From contig JAHBYY010000004.1 in the NCBI GenBank assembly GCA_019635715.1, positions 35,873-99,872 on the forward strand: 64,000 bases of DNA, given 5' to 3'. A model generated the notes under the pieces. That model saw nothing but the letters and a program-made list of their open reading frames with translations, was not told where the DNA came from and ran no database searches. The position numbers were made by a program, and so were the translations under genes. Position 1 is the first letter of the stretch; the number at the start of each line of letters is the position of its first letter. Shown here in pieces: positions 49,299-59,060 of the stretch. The DNA comes from Rhizobiaceae bacterium. GTDB lineage: Bacteria > Pseudomonadota > Alphaproteobacteria > Rhizobiales > Rhizobiaceae.

Positions 49299-50744
49299 TC
49301 AACGCACCAGGATATTGCGGAATTGCCAGGGATCCTTTGTGTCGAGGTCTTCCTTGAACAGGCCGGGCCGATCCTGTAGCGGCGTCCAGTCGGTGTAGTA
49401 GCCCTTGACCGGGCCGAGATAGGCCGACTGCACTTCGAGGCAGCGATGGAAGTCCATCTCGTCGGCCTCGACGATCCCCGCCTGCGGATTCTCCAGGGCC
49501 CAGACCATGCCGGCGAGCACTGCCGACGTCACCTGCAGGCCGGTGGCGTTCTGGTAGGGCGCCAGCTTGCGGGCTTCCTGCAGCGAAAGCTGCGAGCCGT
49601 ACCAGTAGGCGTTCTTGTCGTGGCCGTAGAGCAGCACGCCGAGTTCGTCGACGCCGTCGACCAGTTCGTCCTCGTTGAGCACGTGATGCACGGGCTGTGC
49701 CCTGCCGGCCGCGCCGAACATCTCGTGCAGCGACAGCACCGCGTCGTTGCAGGGGTGATAGGCGTAGTGGCAGGTCGGCCGGAAGGTCACCTCGCCGTGC
49801 TTGTCGCGCACGGTGAAGAAATCGGCGATCGAGATCGCCTCGTTGTGCGTCACCAGGAAGCCGTATTGCGGGCCGGGCGTCGGACACCAGCTACGCACGC
49901 GCGTATTGGCGCCCGGCTGCTCCAGATAGATCGCCGCCTGCGAGCCCTTCTTGTGGGTCTTGGCGTTCTTCGGCATCCACTTCTCGTGCGTGCCCCAGCC
50001 GAGTTCGGCCGGCTGCAGCCCTTCCGAGATGAAGCCCTCGACCGACCATGTGTTCCAGAACACGTTCATCGGCTTCGGGTTCTTGGTGCGCTGCGTGTCG
50101 CGCTCGGCGATGTGGATGCCCTTGACGCCGGCCTTCTTCATCAGCTTCGCCCAGCCGGCGCGGTCGTCCTGCGCCGGAGTCTCGAAGTCGAGGCCGAGAT
50201 CGCCGGCGAGGTTGACCAGCGCCTGCTTGACGAACCACGACACCATTCCCGGATTGGCGCCGCAGCAGGACACCGCGGTCGTGCCGCCGGGATTCCTGCG
50301 GATCTCCTCGCGCACGGTCTCGCGCAAGGCGTAGTTGGTACGCGAGGCATTGCTCGCGTCCTTGTCGAAGTAGAAGCCGAGCCAGGGTTCGACGACCGTA
50401 TCGATGTAGAGCACGCCGAGATCGCGGCAGAACTTCATCAGTTCCAGCGACGAGGTGTCCACCGACAGGTTGATGCAGAAGCCCTGCCCGCCGCCCTCGG
50501 TCAGCAGCGGCTTGAGCAGCTTCTCGTAATTCGTCTTGGTGACGGCGTCCTGCATGAATTTGATGCCGCGCTCGTCCAGCAGCTTGCGGTCGGTACCGCG
50601 CGGATCGATCACCGTCAGACGCGACGTGTCGAATTTGAAATGGCGCTCGATGAGAGGGAGCGTTCCCCGGCCGATGGAGCCGAAGCCGATCATCACGACC
50701 GGGCCGCTGATTTCACCGTAAACGGGCCATTTGTCTTTCGCCAT
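49299..50744 (-). CDS. hss: Homospermidine synthase
   Basis: The enzyme makes sym-homospermidine from two putrescine molecules using NAD. The 481-residue product has an N-terminal Rossmann motif (VVMIGFGSIGRGTLPLI), the stretch CCGANPGMVSWFVKQALVNL and C-terminal motifs (PTCHYAYHPCNDAVLSLHEM, LLYGHDKNAYWYGSQLS). Length and sequence fit the bacterial enzyme typical of rhizobia. Start at 50744 (MAKDKWPVYGEISGPVVMIG). Ornithine decarboxylase at 19670-20803 provides the putrescine. A hairpin at 49247-49273 follows. Confidence 0.94.
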   Translation of the reverse strand: MAKDKWPVYGEISGPVVMIGFGSIGRGTLPLIERHFKFDTSRLTVIDPRGTDRKLLDERGIKFMQDAVTKTNYEKLLKPLLTEGGGQGFCINLSVDTSSLELMKFCRDLGVLYIDTVVEPWLGFYFDKDASNASRTNYALRETVREEIRRNPGGTTAVSCCGANPGMVSWFVKQALVNLAGDLGLDFETPAQDDRAGWAKLMKKAGVKGIHIAERDTQRTKNPKPMNVFWNTWSVEGFISEGLQPAELGWGTHEKWMPKNAKTHKKGSQAAIYLEQPGANTRVRSWCPTPGPQYGFLVTHNEAISIADFFTVRDKHGEVTFRPTCHYAYHPCNDAVLSLHEMFGAAGRAQPVHHVLNEDELVDGVDELGVLLYGHDKNAYWYGSQLSLQEARKLAPYQNATGLQVTSAVLAGMVWALENPQAGIVEADEMDFHRCLEVQSAYLGPVKGYYTDWTPLQDRPGLFKEDLDTKDPWQFRNILVR

Positions 50745-50941
50745 TTTATGCCAGTCCCTCCGTTGGGGTTCGCGGCCGCCATTGCGGGCCGCCGGTTCGA
50801 AGACCACACAACTCTGTCACATACCAGCGGATTCCGCGAATCCGCGGCGCGGCAAGCCGTGGCGGCCTTCGATTGGCGCCGTGACGGCGACGGAACCGCC
50901 TCGGCTGCGGCTCGTTCTCCAAGGCCGGCCGCCTGGGGGAC

Positions 50942-52168
50942 ATGGTGAAGCGCCTACTGGATCTGCACAGCGGACGTCCCGTCTGGTCCGCCTACCGCGC
51001 CCCGCGCGTACCGACCTCCCGCCTTGCGCGTGACGTCAGGTGCGACGTGCTGGTGGTCGGCATGGGCATCAGCGGCGCGATGATCGCCGAGGCGCTCGCC
51101 TGCGACGGACGCGACGTGATCTGCATCGACCGGCGCGGCCCGATGCTTGGCTCGACCGCCGCGACGACCGCGCTGGTGCAGTTCGAGATCGACCAGCCGC
51201 TTTCGATCCTGTCCCGCAAGATCGGACGCGCCAAGGCAGAGCGGGCCTGGCGGCGCTCGCGGCTGGCGATCGACAATCTGCAGGCGCGCATCGCCGAGCG
51301 CAGCATCGATTGCAGGCTCTCGCCCCGTCCCTCGCTCTATCTCGACGGCAACGTGCTGGCCCCGTCGCAATTGCGCGAAGAAGGCGTCGCCCGCGCGCAC
51401 GCCGGCCTCCGCGCCGATCATCTTTCCCCTTCGCAACTGAAAGACCGCTTCGGCATCGCCGGGCGGTCGGCACTGCTGGAGCACGGAAATCTCGCGCTCG
51501 ATCCGCGGCGGCTGACCGCCGGCCTGCTCAACGCAGCCCGGGAGCGCGGCGCGCGTCTCTACAGCCCGGTCCACTCGGCGGGGATCGAACGCGTCGGCGA
51601 CCGGCTCGCGACGGCGACGCTCGGCGGGCCGGCCATCGAAAGCGCCGCGATCGTCCTGGCGACGGGCTATGAACTGGCGGAGATCGTTCCCGCCTCGCAC
51701 CACCGCGTCGTCTCGACCTGGGCGATCGCCACCCGCCCGCAGCCGCGCGCCGCCTGGCCGGGCCAGGCCTTCATCTGGGAAGCCTCCGATCCCTACCTCT
51801 ACATGCGTGTGACGCATGACGGCCGCATCATCTGCGGCGGCGAGGACGAGGACTTCCAGAACGAGGAAGCGCGCGACGCGCTGATTCCGGAAAAGACCGG
51901 GACGATCGCGCAGAAGCTGTCACGGCTGTTCCCGCACATCGACACGAAACCGGAATTCGCCTGGGCCGGCGCCTTCGGCACGACATCGACCGGACTGCCG
52001 CTGATCGGCCGCGTGCCGCACCACCACGGCGTCTTTGCCGTGATGGGATACGGCGGCAACGGCATCACCTTCTCGCAGATCGCCTCGGAACTGATCGCCA
52101 CGGCGATCGCCGGAGGCACCGATCACGACGCGGACCTCTTTTCGTTGTCCGATCCGCCCGGCGCCTGA
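50942..52168 (+). CDS. FAD-dependent oxidoreductase, DAO family
   Basis: The 408-residue product has a Rossmann FAD motif (VLVVGMGISGAMIAEALA at about residues 35-52) and the DAO C-terminal motif (VFAVMGYGGNGITFSQIASE). It is an amine or amino-acid oxidase type; its sequence LSPRPSLYLDGNV and TAATTALVQFEID recalls gamma-glutamylputrescine oxidase-like enzymes. It is divergent from homospermidine synthase, so a role in polyamine or amine oxidation is possible, but the substrate is inferred. Confidence 0.82.
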   Translation: MVKRLLDLHSGRPVWSAYRAPRVPTSRLARDVRCDVLVVGMGISGAMIAEALACDGRDVICIDRRGPMLGSTAATTALVQFEIDQPLSILSRKIGRAKAERAWRRSRLAIDNLQARIAERSIDCRLSPRPSLYLDGNVLAPSQLREEGVARAHAGLRADHLSPSQLKDRFGIAGRSALLEHGNLALDPRRLTAGLLNAARERGARLYSPVHSAGIERVGDRLATATLGGPAIESAAIVLATGYELAEIVPASHHRVVSTWAIATRPQPRAAWPGQAFIWEASDPYLYMRVTHDGRIICGGEDEDFQNEEARDALIPEKTGTIAQKLSRLFPHIDTKPEFAWAGAFGTTSTGLPLIGRVPHHHGVFAVMGYGGNGITFSQIASELIATAIAGGTDHDADLFSLSDPPGA

Positions 52169-52289
52169 AGCGCGCCTCTCGCGGACTCGGGCGCGGACCG
52201 CTCCCATTGTATGGTCACAATCCGGCATCTAAGTGATTCGCAGCCTGCGGATGATCTGTCGGCGCACGGCCAGGCCAGGGGGAGCTTCC

Positions 52290-53255
52290 ATGCAGTTTAC
52301 CGGTTTCGACATCATCATCCCGGTACTCGTCATCCTCGTCGTGCTGATCCTCTTCGCAGGGATCAAGACCGTGAGCCAGGGGTACAACTATACGGTGGAG
52401 CGCTTCGGCCGCTATACGCGCACCCTCACGCCCGGGCTCAACCTGATCATCCCGTTCATCGACCGCGTCGGTGCGAAGATGAACATGATGGAGCAGGTGC
52501 TCGATGTCCCGACACAGGAGGTCATCACCCGCGACAACGCGACGGTGGCCGTCGACGGCATCGCCTTCTACCAGATCCTCAACGCGGCCCAGGCGGCCTA
52601 CCAGGTCTCCAACCTGCAGAACGCCATTCTCACCCTGACCATGACCAACATCCGCTCGGTGATGGGCTCGATGGACCTCGACGAGCTCCTGTCCAACCGC
52701 GACCATATCAACGAACGGCTGCTGCGCATCGTCGACGAGGCGGCGCATGTCTGGGGCATCAAGGTCACCCGCGTCGAGATCAAGGACATCAACCCGCCGG
52801 CCAACCTCGTCGAGTCGATGGCCCGCCAGATGATGGCCGAACGCAACAAGCGCGCCCAGATCCTCGAGGCGGAGGGATTGAAGCAGGCTCAGGTGCTGGA
52901 AGCCGAAGGCCGCAAGGAGGCCGCCTTCCGCGATGCCGAGGCACGCGAGCGCGCCGCGGAAGCGGAGGCCCGCGCCACGCAGGTGGTTTCGGAGGCGATC
53001 GCCAAGGGCGACCTGCAGGCGCTCAACTATTTCGTGGCGCAGAAATACACCGAGGCCCTGGGCCGCGTCGCATCGGCCAACAACAGCAAGCTCGTGCTGA
53101 TGCCGCTCGAAGCCTCGTCGCTGATCGGCTCGCTCGGCGGCATCGGCCAGATCGCCAAGGAAGTGTTCCGCGACGGCGCGACCGGCGTCGAGCCGCAGCG
53201 CCGGGGCGCGCGTCCCCCGGCGATCACGCCGCCGCCCGGCTCCGAGGGAACGTGA
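52290..53255 (+). CDS. SPFH/Band-7 membrane protein (QmcA type)
   Basis: The 321-residue product has one N-terminal helix ([20 protein letters not shown]), an SPFH domain ([40 protein letters not shown]) and a long Ala/Glu coiled coil ([20 protein letters not shown]). QmcA-type proteins form cage-like membrane assemblies and are usually paired with an NfeD protein, as here (next gene 2 bases after). GGGGGAG at 52278-52284 is a strong ribosome-binding site. Confidence 0.94.
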   Translation: MQFTGFDIIIPVLVILVVLILFAGIKTVSQGYNYTVERFGRYTRTLTPGLNLIIPFIDRVGAKMNMMEQVLDVPTQEVITRDNATVAVDGIAFYQILNAAQAAYQVSNLQNAILTLTMTNIRSVMGSMDLDELLSNRDHINERLLRIVDEAAHVWGIKVTRVEIKDINPPANLVESMARQMMAERNKRAQILEAEGLKQAQVLEAEGRKEAAFRDAEARERAAEAEARATQVVSEAIAKGDLQALNYFVAQKYTEALGRVASANNSKLVLMPLEASSLIGSLGGIGQIAKEVFRDGATGVEPQRRGARPPAITPPPGSEGT

Positions 53256-53257
53256 CG

Positions 53258-53716
53258 ATGGTCGCCTGGCTCGCCGACCAGCTCGGCCCGTGGAACTGGA
53301 TGGTGATCGGCCTGGTGCTGCTCGCCGCCGAGATCCTCGTGCCCGGCGTGTTCCTGCTGTGGATCGGCATCGCCGCACTGATCGTCGGCGCGGCGTCGCT
53401 GGCGCTGTGGGGCTTCGCCTTCTGGAGCTGGGAACTGCAGGTCGTGGTCTTCCTGGCCCTTGCGCTGGCCAGCGCGGTGCTCGGCCGCCGCATCATGGCG
53501 GGGCGCGAGGCCGAGAGCGACCAGCCGCTGCTCAACCGGCGCGGCGAACAGCTCGTCGGCCGCACCGCCACGCTCGGCGAGCCGATACGCGAGGGCCACG
53601 GCCGCATCCAGCTCGGCGACACGCTGTGGCGCGTCACCGGGCCGGACATGCCGGTCGGCGCGCGCGTCAAGGTCGTCGCCGTCAGGGATCTCGAACTGGT
53701 GGTGGTGCCGGCCTGA
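53258..53716 (+). CDS. NfeD family membrane protein
   Basis: The 152-residue product has about three membrane helices (WMVIGLVLLAAEILVPGVFL, IGIAALIVGAASLALW, VVVFLALALASAVLG) and the small OB-fold domain (RRGEQLVGRTATLGEPIREG, GRIQLGDTLWRVTGPDMPVG). NfeD proteins pair with SPFH proteins in membrane quality control. It starts 2 bases after the SPFH stop; a GTG at 53252 is an alternative. A dispersed repeat begins in its stop region. Confidence 0.92.
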   Translation: MVAWLADQLGPWNWMVIGLVLLAAEILVPGVFLLWIGIAALIVGAASLALWGFAFWSWELQVVVFLALALASAVLGRRIMAGREAESDQPLLNRRGEQLVGRTATLGEPIREGHGRIQLGDTLWRVTGPDMPVGARVKVVAVRDLELVVVPA

Positions 53717-53815
53717 TGCATGTCGCCCGAAAGTGGGAACCGGGTTCGGGACAACGACATGCATAGAAACTAAGAACGTAAAGCGCGTCGCCCAGGTCCG
53801 TATAGACGCGGCGCT
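53714..53815. repeat. Dispersed 3' repeat, copy 2
   Basis: The sequence TGATGCATGTCGCCCGAA with GGGACAACGACATGCAT, and the following A-rich and GC-rich parts, match the element at 31084-31190 closely. As there, it lies directly after a plus-strand stop and before the end of a minus-strand gene. Confidence 0.85.
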
Positions 53816-53828
53816 TTGGGCACCGGCC

Positions 53829-54827
53829 TCAGGCGGCGCCGATGCGCAGCAGGTCGTGCAGATGGACGAAGCCGACCACCCGCCCGTCTTCGACCACCAC
53901 GACGGCGGTGATCGCCGAATTCTCGATGAGCTGAAGCGCGCCGGCCGCCAGATCGTCCGGCGCCATCGTCTTGGGGTTGCGCGACATCACCTCGTCGACG
54001 ATGCGCGAGGCCAGGTCCTGGTCGAAGCGGCGCCGCAGGTCTCCGTCGGTGATGATGCCGGCCAGCCGCCCGTCGTCGTCGACGATGACGACGCAGCCGA
54101 ACTTCTTTTCCGAGATCGCCGAGACCGCGGCGGGCATCGGCGTGCCGACGGGCACGACGGGTATGGCGCCGCCGACATGCATGATGTCGCGGAGCTGGGT
54201 GAGGTTGGCGCCAAGCTGGCCGCCGGGATGGATGTCGCGGAAATGGTCGGGCGTGAAGCCGCGCGCCTCAAGCAGGGCGATCGCCAGCGCGTCGCCGATG
54301 GCGAGCTGCTGCATGGCAGAGGTCGTCGGCGCCAGCCCGTGCGGGCAGGCTTCCGGCGTCTTCGGCAGGCACAGCACGATATCCGCGGCGCGCGCCAAGG
54401 CCGACCGGGCGCCTGACGTGATGGCCAGCAGCGGGATCGAATAGCGGCGCGAATAGGCGATGATGCCGTTGAGTTCCGACGATTCGCCCGACCACGACAT
54501 CGCGACGATCGCGTCGCTGCGCGTGATCATGCCGAGGTCGCCATGGTTGGCTTCCGACGGATGCACGAAGAAGGCCGGCGTGCCGGTCGAGGCCAGCGTC
54601 GCGGCGATCTTCGCGCCGATATGGCCGCTCTTGCCGACACCGGTGACGATGACGCGCCCCTCGATCCGGGCGACCGCCTCGACGGCGCGGGCGAACGGTT
54701 CAGCCAGACCGTTTTCCAGGGCCTGCGCGAGTGCGGCGATCCCGTCCTTCTCGAAGGCCATCGTCCGCAGCGCCGATTCGATGGAGGAAACCGTGTCGGG
54801 CAGCCTTTTCGCAAACGCACCATGCAT
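53829..54827 (-). CDS. kdsD: Arabinose-5-phosphate isomerase (KpsF/KdsD)
   Basis: The 332-residue product has a sugar-isomerase SIS domain (residues about 45-175: GRVIVTGVGKSGHIGAKIAA, AIVAMSWSGESSELNGIIAY, LAPTTSAMQQLAIGDALAIA) and two CBS domains (about 205-325). It interconverts ribulose-5-phosphate and arabinose-5-phosphate for Kdo synthesis in lipopolysaccharide. Length is typical. It is divergent from the beta-barrel gene at 54977. Confidence 0.93.
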   Translation of the reverse strand: MHGAFAKRLPDTVSSIESALRTMAFEKDGIAALAQALENGLAEPFARAVEAVARIEGRVIVTGVGKSGHIGAKIAATLASTGTPAFFVHPSEANHGDLGMITRSDAIVAMSWSGESSELNGIIAYSRRYSIPLLAITSGARSALARAADIVLCLPKTPEACPHGLAPTTSAMQQLAIGDALAIALLEARGFTPDHFRDIHPGGQLGANLTQLRDIMHVGGAIPVVPVGTPMPAAVSAISEKKFGCVVIVDDDGRLAGIITDGDLRRRFDQDLASRIVDEVMSRNPKTMAPDDLAAGALQLIENSAITAVVVVEDGRVVGFVHLHDLLRIGAA

Positions 54828-54976
54828 GCGCTAGCGATTACTGCGATTGCACGGCCCTGTCCATGCCCCCGGCCTTCGAAGACGACGGCGCGGGCGCGCC
54901 CTCAACTCCGCGTTAACCATCCGGCTTTACGGTTCGGTAAGCATGGCGCGCAGGCGCGCCGCAGGTATCGGGATTC

Positions 54977-56656
54977 ATGGCGCGCAGCGGCGATCGATGG
55001 AGGGATGTTTCGCGGCGCCGCGCCGCGGCGCTGCTGCTCGGCGCGAGCATCCTCGCGGTCGCGCCCGCGGCGGCCCAGACGGTGCCCGGCCTGCGCGGCG
55101 AGGTGTCGTCGCCGGAACCCGTGGCGGCCAGGGCGATCGTTGCCCTGAATCCCGGCGCAACCGCCGCGCCGCCCCCCAAGCGCTACGTGCCGGTGAGTCC
55201 GGGCGCCGTTGCCGACGATCCGCCGGCCGACGATGCGTCGAGCCTGTTCGGCGAGGTCGCGGACGACAGGGGCACGTTCCGCGACGCCGACGATGCGCTG
55301 TCTCCGGCCGAACCGGCCCGGCCCGGCCGCGCCGCCGCGCGACGGCAGCCGGGCCCGGCGGATGCCGGGGGCGGGGCGGCCCGCGCCGCGGCGCCCGAAC
55401 CGCTCGACGAGGCCGCCACCGGCGGGACCCGGACCGATCGCGAGCCGCGCGCCGAACGCATCACCGACGACGACCTCGGCCGGATCGAGCCGATCGAGGA
55501 TCTCGACCGCCGTCCCGAGGACAATCCCTATGATCCGCTCGGCCTCCGGGTGGGGACGTTCGTGCTGCGGCCGTCGATCGAACAGGGACTGACGGCGACG
55601 TCCAATGCCGACCTCAGCCCCAACGGCCGCTCCGCGGTGCTGTCCGAGACGACGCTTCGGCTGAATGCCGTGTCCGACTGGACCCGCCATTCCGCGACGC
55701 TGGACGCCTACGGCACCTTCCGCAAGTCGATATCGGGCCAGGACTACGACGATACGCGCGCCGGTCTCGACGGCGTGCTCAACCTCGACCTGACCGAGGA
55801 TACGCGCGCCCGCGCCGCGATCGGCTACGCGCGCCAGCCGGAGACCGCATCGTCGCCGGTCGTCATCGAAGGCACGGCCAGCGATCCGTGGCGCCAGACA
55901 TTCTCGGGCAGCCTGGGACTCGAAAAGGACCTCGGCAAGGCGCGCTACGGAATTACCGGCCGCGTCGAGTACGACGACTATGCCGATGCCAAGCTTTCCG
56001 ACGGCACGAAACTGTCGCAGCGGGACCGCAACTCGACGCTCGCGACGCTGGTTCTGCGCGGCGGCTACCAAATCTCTCCCGCCCTGACGCCGTTCGTCGA
56101 GGCGGAGGTCGGAAGGCGGTTCTACCAGGAAGAGATCGACGCCTCGGGCTACCGGCGCTCATCGGACCGGCTCGGCCTGCGCACCGGCGTCGAGGTCGAT
56201 CTCGGCGAGAAGCTCAACGGCGAGCTTTCCGCCGGATGGATCCGGGAGCGCTTCGACGACGAGCGGCTGAAGCCGGTCGAAGCTCCGTCGGTCAGCGCGG
56301 CGCTCACCTGGTCGCCGGAACGCGGCACCGATGTGAATTTCGCCGCGTCGACGACGGTCGAGGATACCACGACCGCCGACGAAAGCGGATCGGTGCTGCA
56401 TTCGGCCACGGTTGCGGTGACGCGCCGGATCCGGGCGGACCTGACCGGAAATGCCCTGGCCCGCGTCAGCTACCGCGACTATTCCGGTTCCAGCGCCCAC
56501 GACCTGCTGCTGACGGCGGAGATCGGCGCGACCTGGTGGCTCAACCGCTATGCCGGCATCACCGGCCGGCTGCGGCACGAGAGCCAGAAGAGCAGTCTCG
56601 AGGGCCGCGACTACGACGCCAACAGCGTGTTCCTCGGCCTCAGGATGCAGCGCTAG
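54977..56656 (+). CDS. Outer membrane beta-barrel protein (BBP2-like)
   Basis: The 559-residue product has a signal peptide (RAAALLLGASILAVAPAAAQ near residues 17-36), a Pro/Asp/Ala-rich linker (about 40-175), and a C-terminal barrel with alternating hydrophobic/charged strands starting near VGTFVLRPSIEQGLTATSNA and ending GRDYDANSVFLGLRMQR (terminal Phe-x-Leu-type strand ending). It resembles BBP2_2 outer-membrane barrels found next to exopolysaccharide genes. The galU gene is convergent on the opposite strand. Function is not known. Confidence 0.78.
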   Translation: MARSGDRWRDVSRRRAAALLLGASILAVAPAAAQTVPGLRGEVSSPEPVAARAIVALNPGATAAPPPKRYVPVSPGAVADDPPADDASSLFGEVADDRGTFRDADDALSPAEPARPGRAAARRQPGPADAGGGAARAAAPEPLDEAATGGTRTDREPRAERITDDDLGRIEPIEDLDRRPEDNPYDPLGLRVGTFVLRPSIEQGLTATSNADLSPNGRSAVLSETTLRLNAVSDWTRHSATLDAYGTFRKSISGQDYDDTRAGLDGVLNLDLTEDTRARAAIGYARQPETASSPVVIEGTASDPWRQTFSGSLGLEKDLGKARYGITGRVEYDDYADAKLSDGTKLSQRDRNSTLATLVLRGGYQISPALTPFVEAEVGRRFYQEEIDASGYRRSSDRLGLRTGVEVDLGEKLNGELSAGWIRERFDDERLKPVEAPSVSAALTWSPERGTDVNFAASTTVEDTTTADESGSVLHSATVAVTRRIRADLTGNALARVSYRDYSGSSAHDLLLTAEIGATWWLNRYAGITGRLRHESQKSSLEGRDYDANSVFLGLRMQR

Positions 56657-56668
56657 ACAGCGCGCGTC

Positions 56669-57574
56669 CTATTCGGCGGCCTGCATCGCCTTCCTCGGGT
56701 CGAGATCGGCGATCAGCCGTTCCAGCATGCCCAGCACGCTCGCCCGCATTTCCGGCCGCGCCAGCGCGAAGGCGATGTTGGCTTCGACGAAACCTTCGGG
56801 CGAACCGCAGTCGAAGGTGCTGCCGCGATAGTGATAGCCGTAGAAGCGCTGCGTCTTCTCCAGCTTCAGCATCGCGTCGGTAAGCTGGATCTCGTTACCG
56901 GTTCCGCGCTCCTGTTTCGCCAGGATGCCGAAGATCTGCGGCTGCAGGATATAGCGCCCGTTGATGTAGAGGTTGGACGGCGCCGTCCCCGGCTTCGGCT
57001 TCTCGACCATGCCGGTGATTTCGAAGCCGTCGTGGACATCTTTGCCGCGTCCGACGATGCCGTATTTGTGGGCCTCGGCCGGATCGCATTCCTGCACCGC
57101 GATGATGTTGCCGCCGGTCTCCTCGTAGAGTTCGACCATGTCGCTCAGGCAGCTCTTGTCGGTCTGCATGATCATGTCGGGCAGGAGCAGGGCGAACGGC
57201 TCTTCGCCGACCAGGTCGCGCGCGCACCACACGGCATGGCCGAGACCGAGCGGCACCTGCTGCCGCGTGAAGCTGGTCTGCCCGGGTTCCGGCTGAAGTG
57301 TCTTGAGAAAGTCGAGCTGCGTGGTCTTGCCGCGTTGAGCGAGCGTCTCGTTGAGCTCGAACTGCAGGTCGAAATGATCCTCGATGACACCCTTGTTGCG
57401 GCCGGTCACGAAGATGAAGTGCTCGATGCCGGCCTTGCGCGCCTCGTCGACGACATACTGGATGACGGGACGGTCCACCACGGTGAGCATCTCCTTGGGA
57501 ATGGATTTGGTCGCCGGGAGAAAGCGGGTTCCCAAGCCTGCTACCGGAAACACCGCCTTGCGTACTCGCTTCAT
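56669..57574 (-). CDS. galU: UTP-glucose-1-phosphate uridylyltransferase GalU
   Basis: The 301-residue product has the nucleotidyltransferase motif [40 protein letters not shown], a substrate loop ([14 protein letters not shown]), and [20 protein letters not shown]. It makes UDP-glucose for cell-surface polysaccharides. The ATG at 57574 gives the usual N-terminus [20 protein letters not shown]. It is convergent with the beta-barrel gene, 12 bases apart. Confidence 0.95.
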   Translation of the reverse strand: MKRVRKAVFPVAGLGTRFLPATKSIPKEMLTVVDRPVIQYVVDEARKAGIEHFIFVTGRNKGVIEDHFDLQFELNETLAQRGKTTQLDFLKTLQPEPGQTSFTRQQVPLGLGHAVWCARDLVGEEPFALLLPDMIMQTDKSCLSDMVELYEETGGNIIAVQECDPAEAHKYGIVGRGKDVHDGFEITGMVEKPKPGTAPSNLYINGRYILQPQIFGILAKQERGTGNEIQLTDAMLKLEKTQRFYGYHYRGSTFDCGSPEGFVEANIAFALARPEMRASVLGMLERLIADLDPRKAMQAAE

Positions 57575-57832
57575 GCCAGATTGTCCTTTCGTCACGACCA
57601 CAACCCGTATCGGCCAGGCCCGACATTATCATGCCGGAATTGAAGAATTAATTATTGCAGCTTGCAGCCTACCGGACACACTTGACGCGATCTTTGCCCG
57701 ACAACGGAAACCCGACAATTTGGTTTCGGCATCACATGTGGTAAATTGGCCGTGACCCGACCTATGGTAAAGGGAACGCTAACTTCCGTCGTGCGAGAGT
57801 CGGGCTTTCCGAACGTTGCAATGGAGGAAAGC

Positions 57833-59059
57833 ATGTCCGTTCGCAAGACGACCGTTCGCCTTGCCGGCATCGCGACGGCCGCGGCGCTGGCCCTGACGCT
57901 GATCGGTCCCGTCGACGGCGCCCGGGCCGACGCAGGCTTCCGCAGTTGGGTGGCGGGGTTCAAGGCCACCGCCACGAAAAGCGGCATCTCGGGCGCGACC
58001 TACGACCGCGCCTTTCGCGGCGTCACCGACGTCGATCCCGAGGTACTCGAGAAGGCGCGCTACCAGCCGGAGTTCACCGCGCCGGTGTGGGATTATTTCG
58101 ACAATCGCGTCCACGAGCAGTCGGTCTCGGTCGGCCGCGCCATGGCCAAGAAGTACAGGCCGTGGCTCGACCGCATTGAGGCCCGCTTCGGCGTCGATCG
58201 CCATATCCTGCTCGCCATCTGGTCGATGGAATCGAACTACGGCGAGATCCTGAAGAACGACAAGGTGATGCGCAACGTCGTGCGCTCGCTGGCCACGCTT
58301 GCCTATGCCGACAAGCGCCGCGCCAAGTTCGCGCGCACGCAGCTCATCGCGGCGCTGAAGATCCTGCAGTCCGGCGACATCGACGAAAGCCACCTCACCG
58401 GCTCCTGGGCCGGCGCGATGGGCCACACGCAGTTCATTCCGACCTCCTACCAGGCCTATGCCGTCGACATGGACGGCAACGGCCATCGCGACATCTGGAA
58501 CTCGGTGCCGGACGCGCTCGCCACGGCGGCGAACCTTCTGAAGAAGAACGGCTGGCAGACCGGCAAGACCTGGGGCTACGAGGTTGCGCTGCCGGCGGGC
58601 CGCAAGTTCCCATCGGGGTCGCTGTCTCTGTCGGCATGGTCCGACATCGGCGTCCAGCGCGCCAGCGGCAAGCCGTTCCGCAACGCCGGCGACAAGGCCG
58701 AATTGAAGGTTCCGGACGGGCGCGACGGACCGGCCTTCCTGATGACCAAGAACTTCTCGGTCCTCAAGCGCTACAACAACGCCGACAAATACGCCCTCGC
58801 CGTCGGCCTGCTCGCCGACCAGATCGCAGGCTACGGCGAGCTTGCGCGCGACTGGAACCGCCCCTTCACCAAGCTTTCCTTCGAGGAGAAGCAGGAGCTG
58901 CAGCAGCGACTTTCCGCGCACGGCTACTACGACGGCAAGTTCGACGGCAAGATCGGCGAAGGCTCCCGCAGCGCGATCAAGGCCTTCCAGCTCCAGGCCG
59001 GACTGGCGACGGACGGCCATCCCAGCAAGGAAGTCCTGCAGGTCCTGAGGCAGAGATAG
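57833..59059 (+). CDS. Lytic murein transglycosylase, MltB family, with peptidoglycan-binding domain
   Basis: The 408-residue product has a signal sequence (residues 1-32), an SLT-type MltB domain with catalytic E133 in IWSMESNYGEIL, GSWAGAMGHTQFIPTSYQAY, DMDGNGHRDIWNSVPDA, and a C-terminal PG_binding_1 domain (LQQRLSAHGYYDGKFDGKIG, RSAIKAFQLQAGLATDGHPS). It cuts peptidoglycan glycans in the periplasm. Start at 57833 has GGAGG at 57823-57827. The DUF459 gene follows after 1 base. Confidence 0.93.
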   Translation: MSVRKTTVRLAGIATAAALALTLIGPVDGARADAGFRSWVAGFKATATKSGISGATYDRAFRGVTDVDPEVLEKARYQPEFTAPVWDYFDNRVHEQSVSVGRAMAKKYRPWLDRIEARFGVDRHILLAIWSMESNYGEILKNDKVMRNVVRSLATLAYADKRRAKFARTQLIAALKILQSGDIDESHLTGSWAGAMGHTQFIPTSYQAYAVDMDGNGHRDIWNSVPDALATAANLLKKNGWQTGKTWGYEVALPAGRKFPSGSLSLSAWSDIGVQRASGKPFRNAGDKAELKVPDGRDGPAFLMTKNFSVLKRYNNADKYALAVGLLADQIAGYGELARDWNRPFTKLSFEEKQELQQRLSAHGYYDGKFDGKIGEGSRSAIKAFQLQAGLATDGHPSKEVLQVLRQR

Positions 59060-59060
59060 C

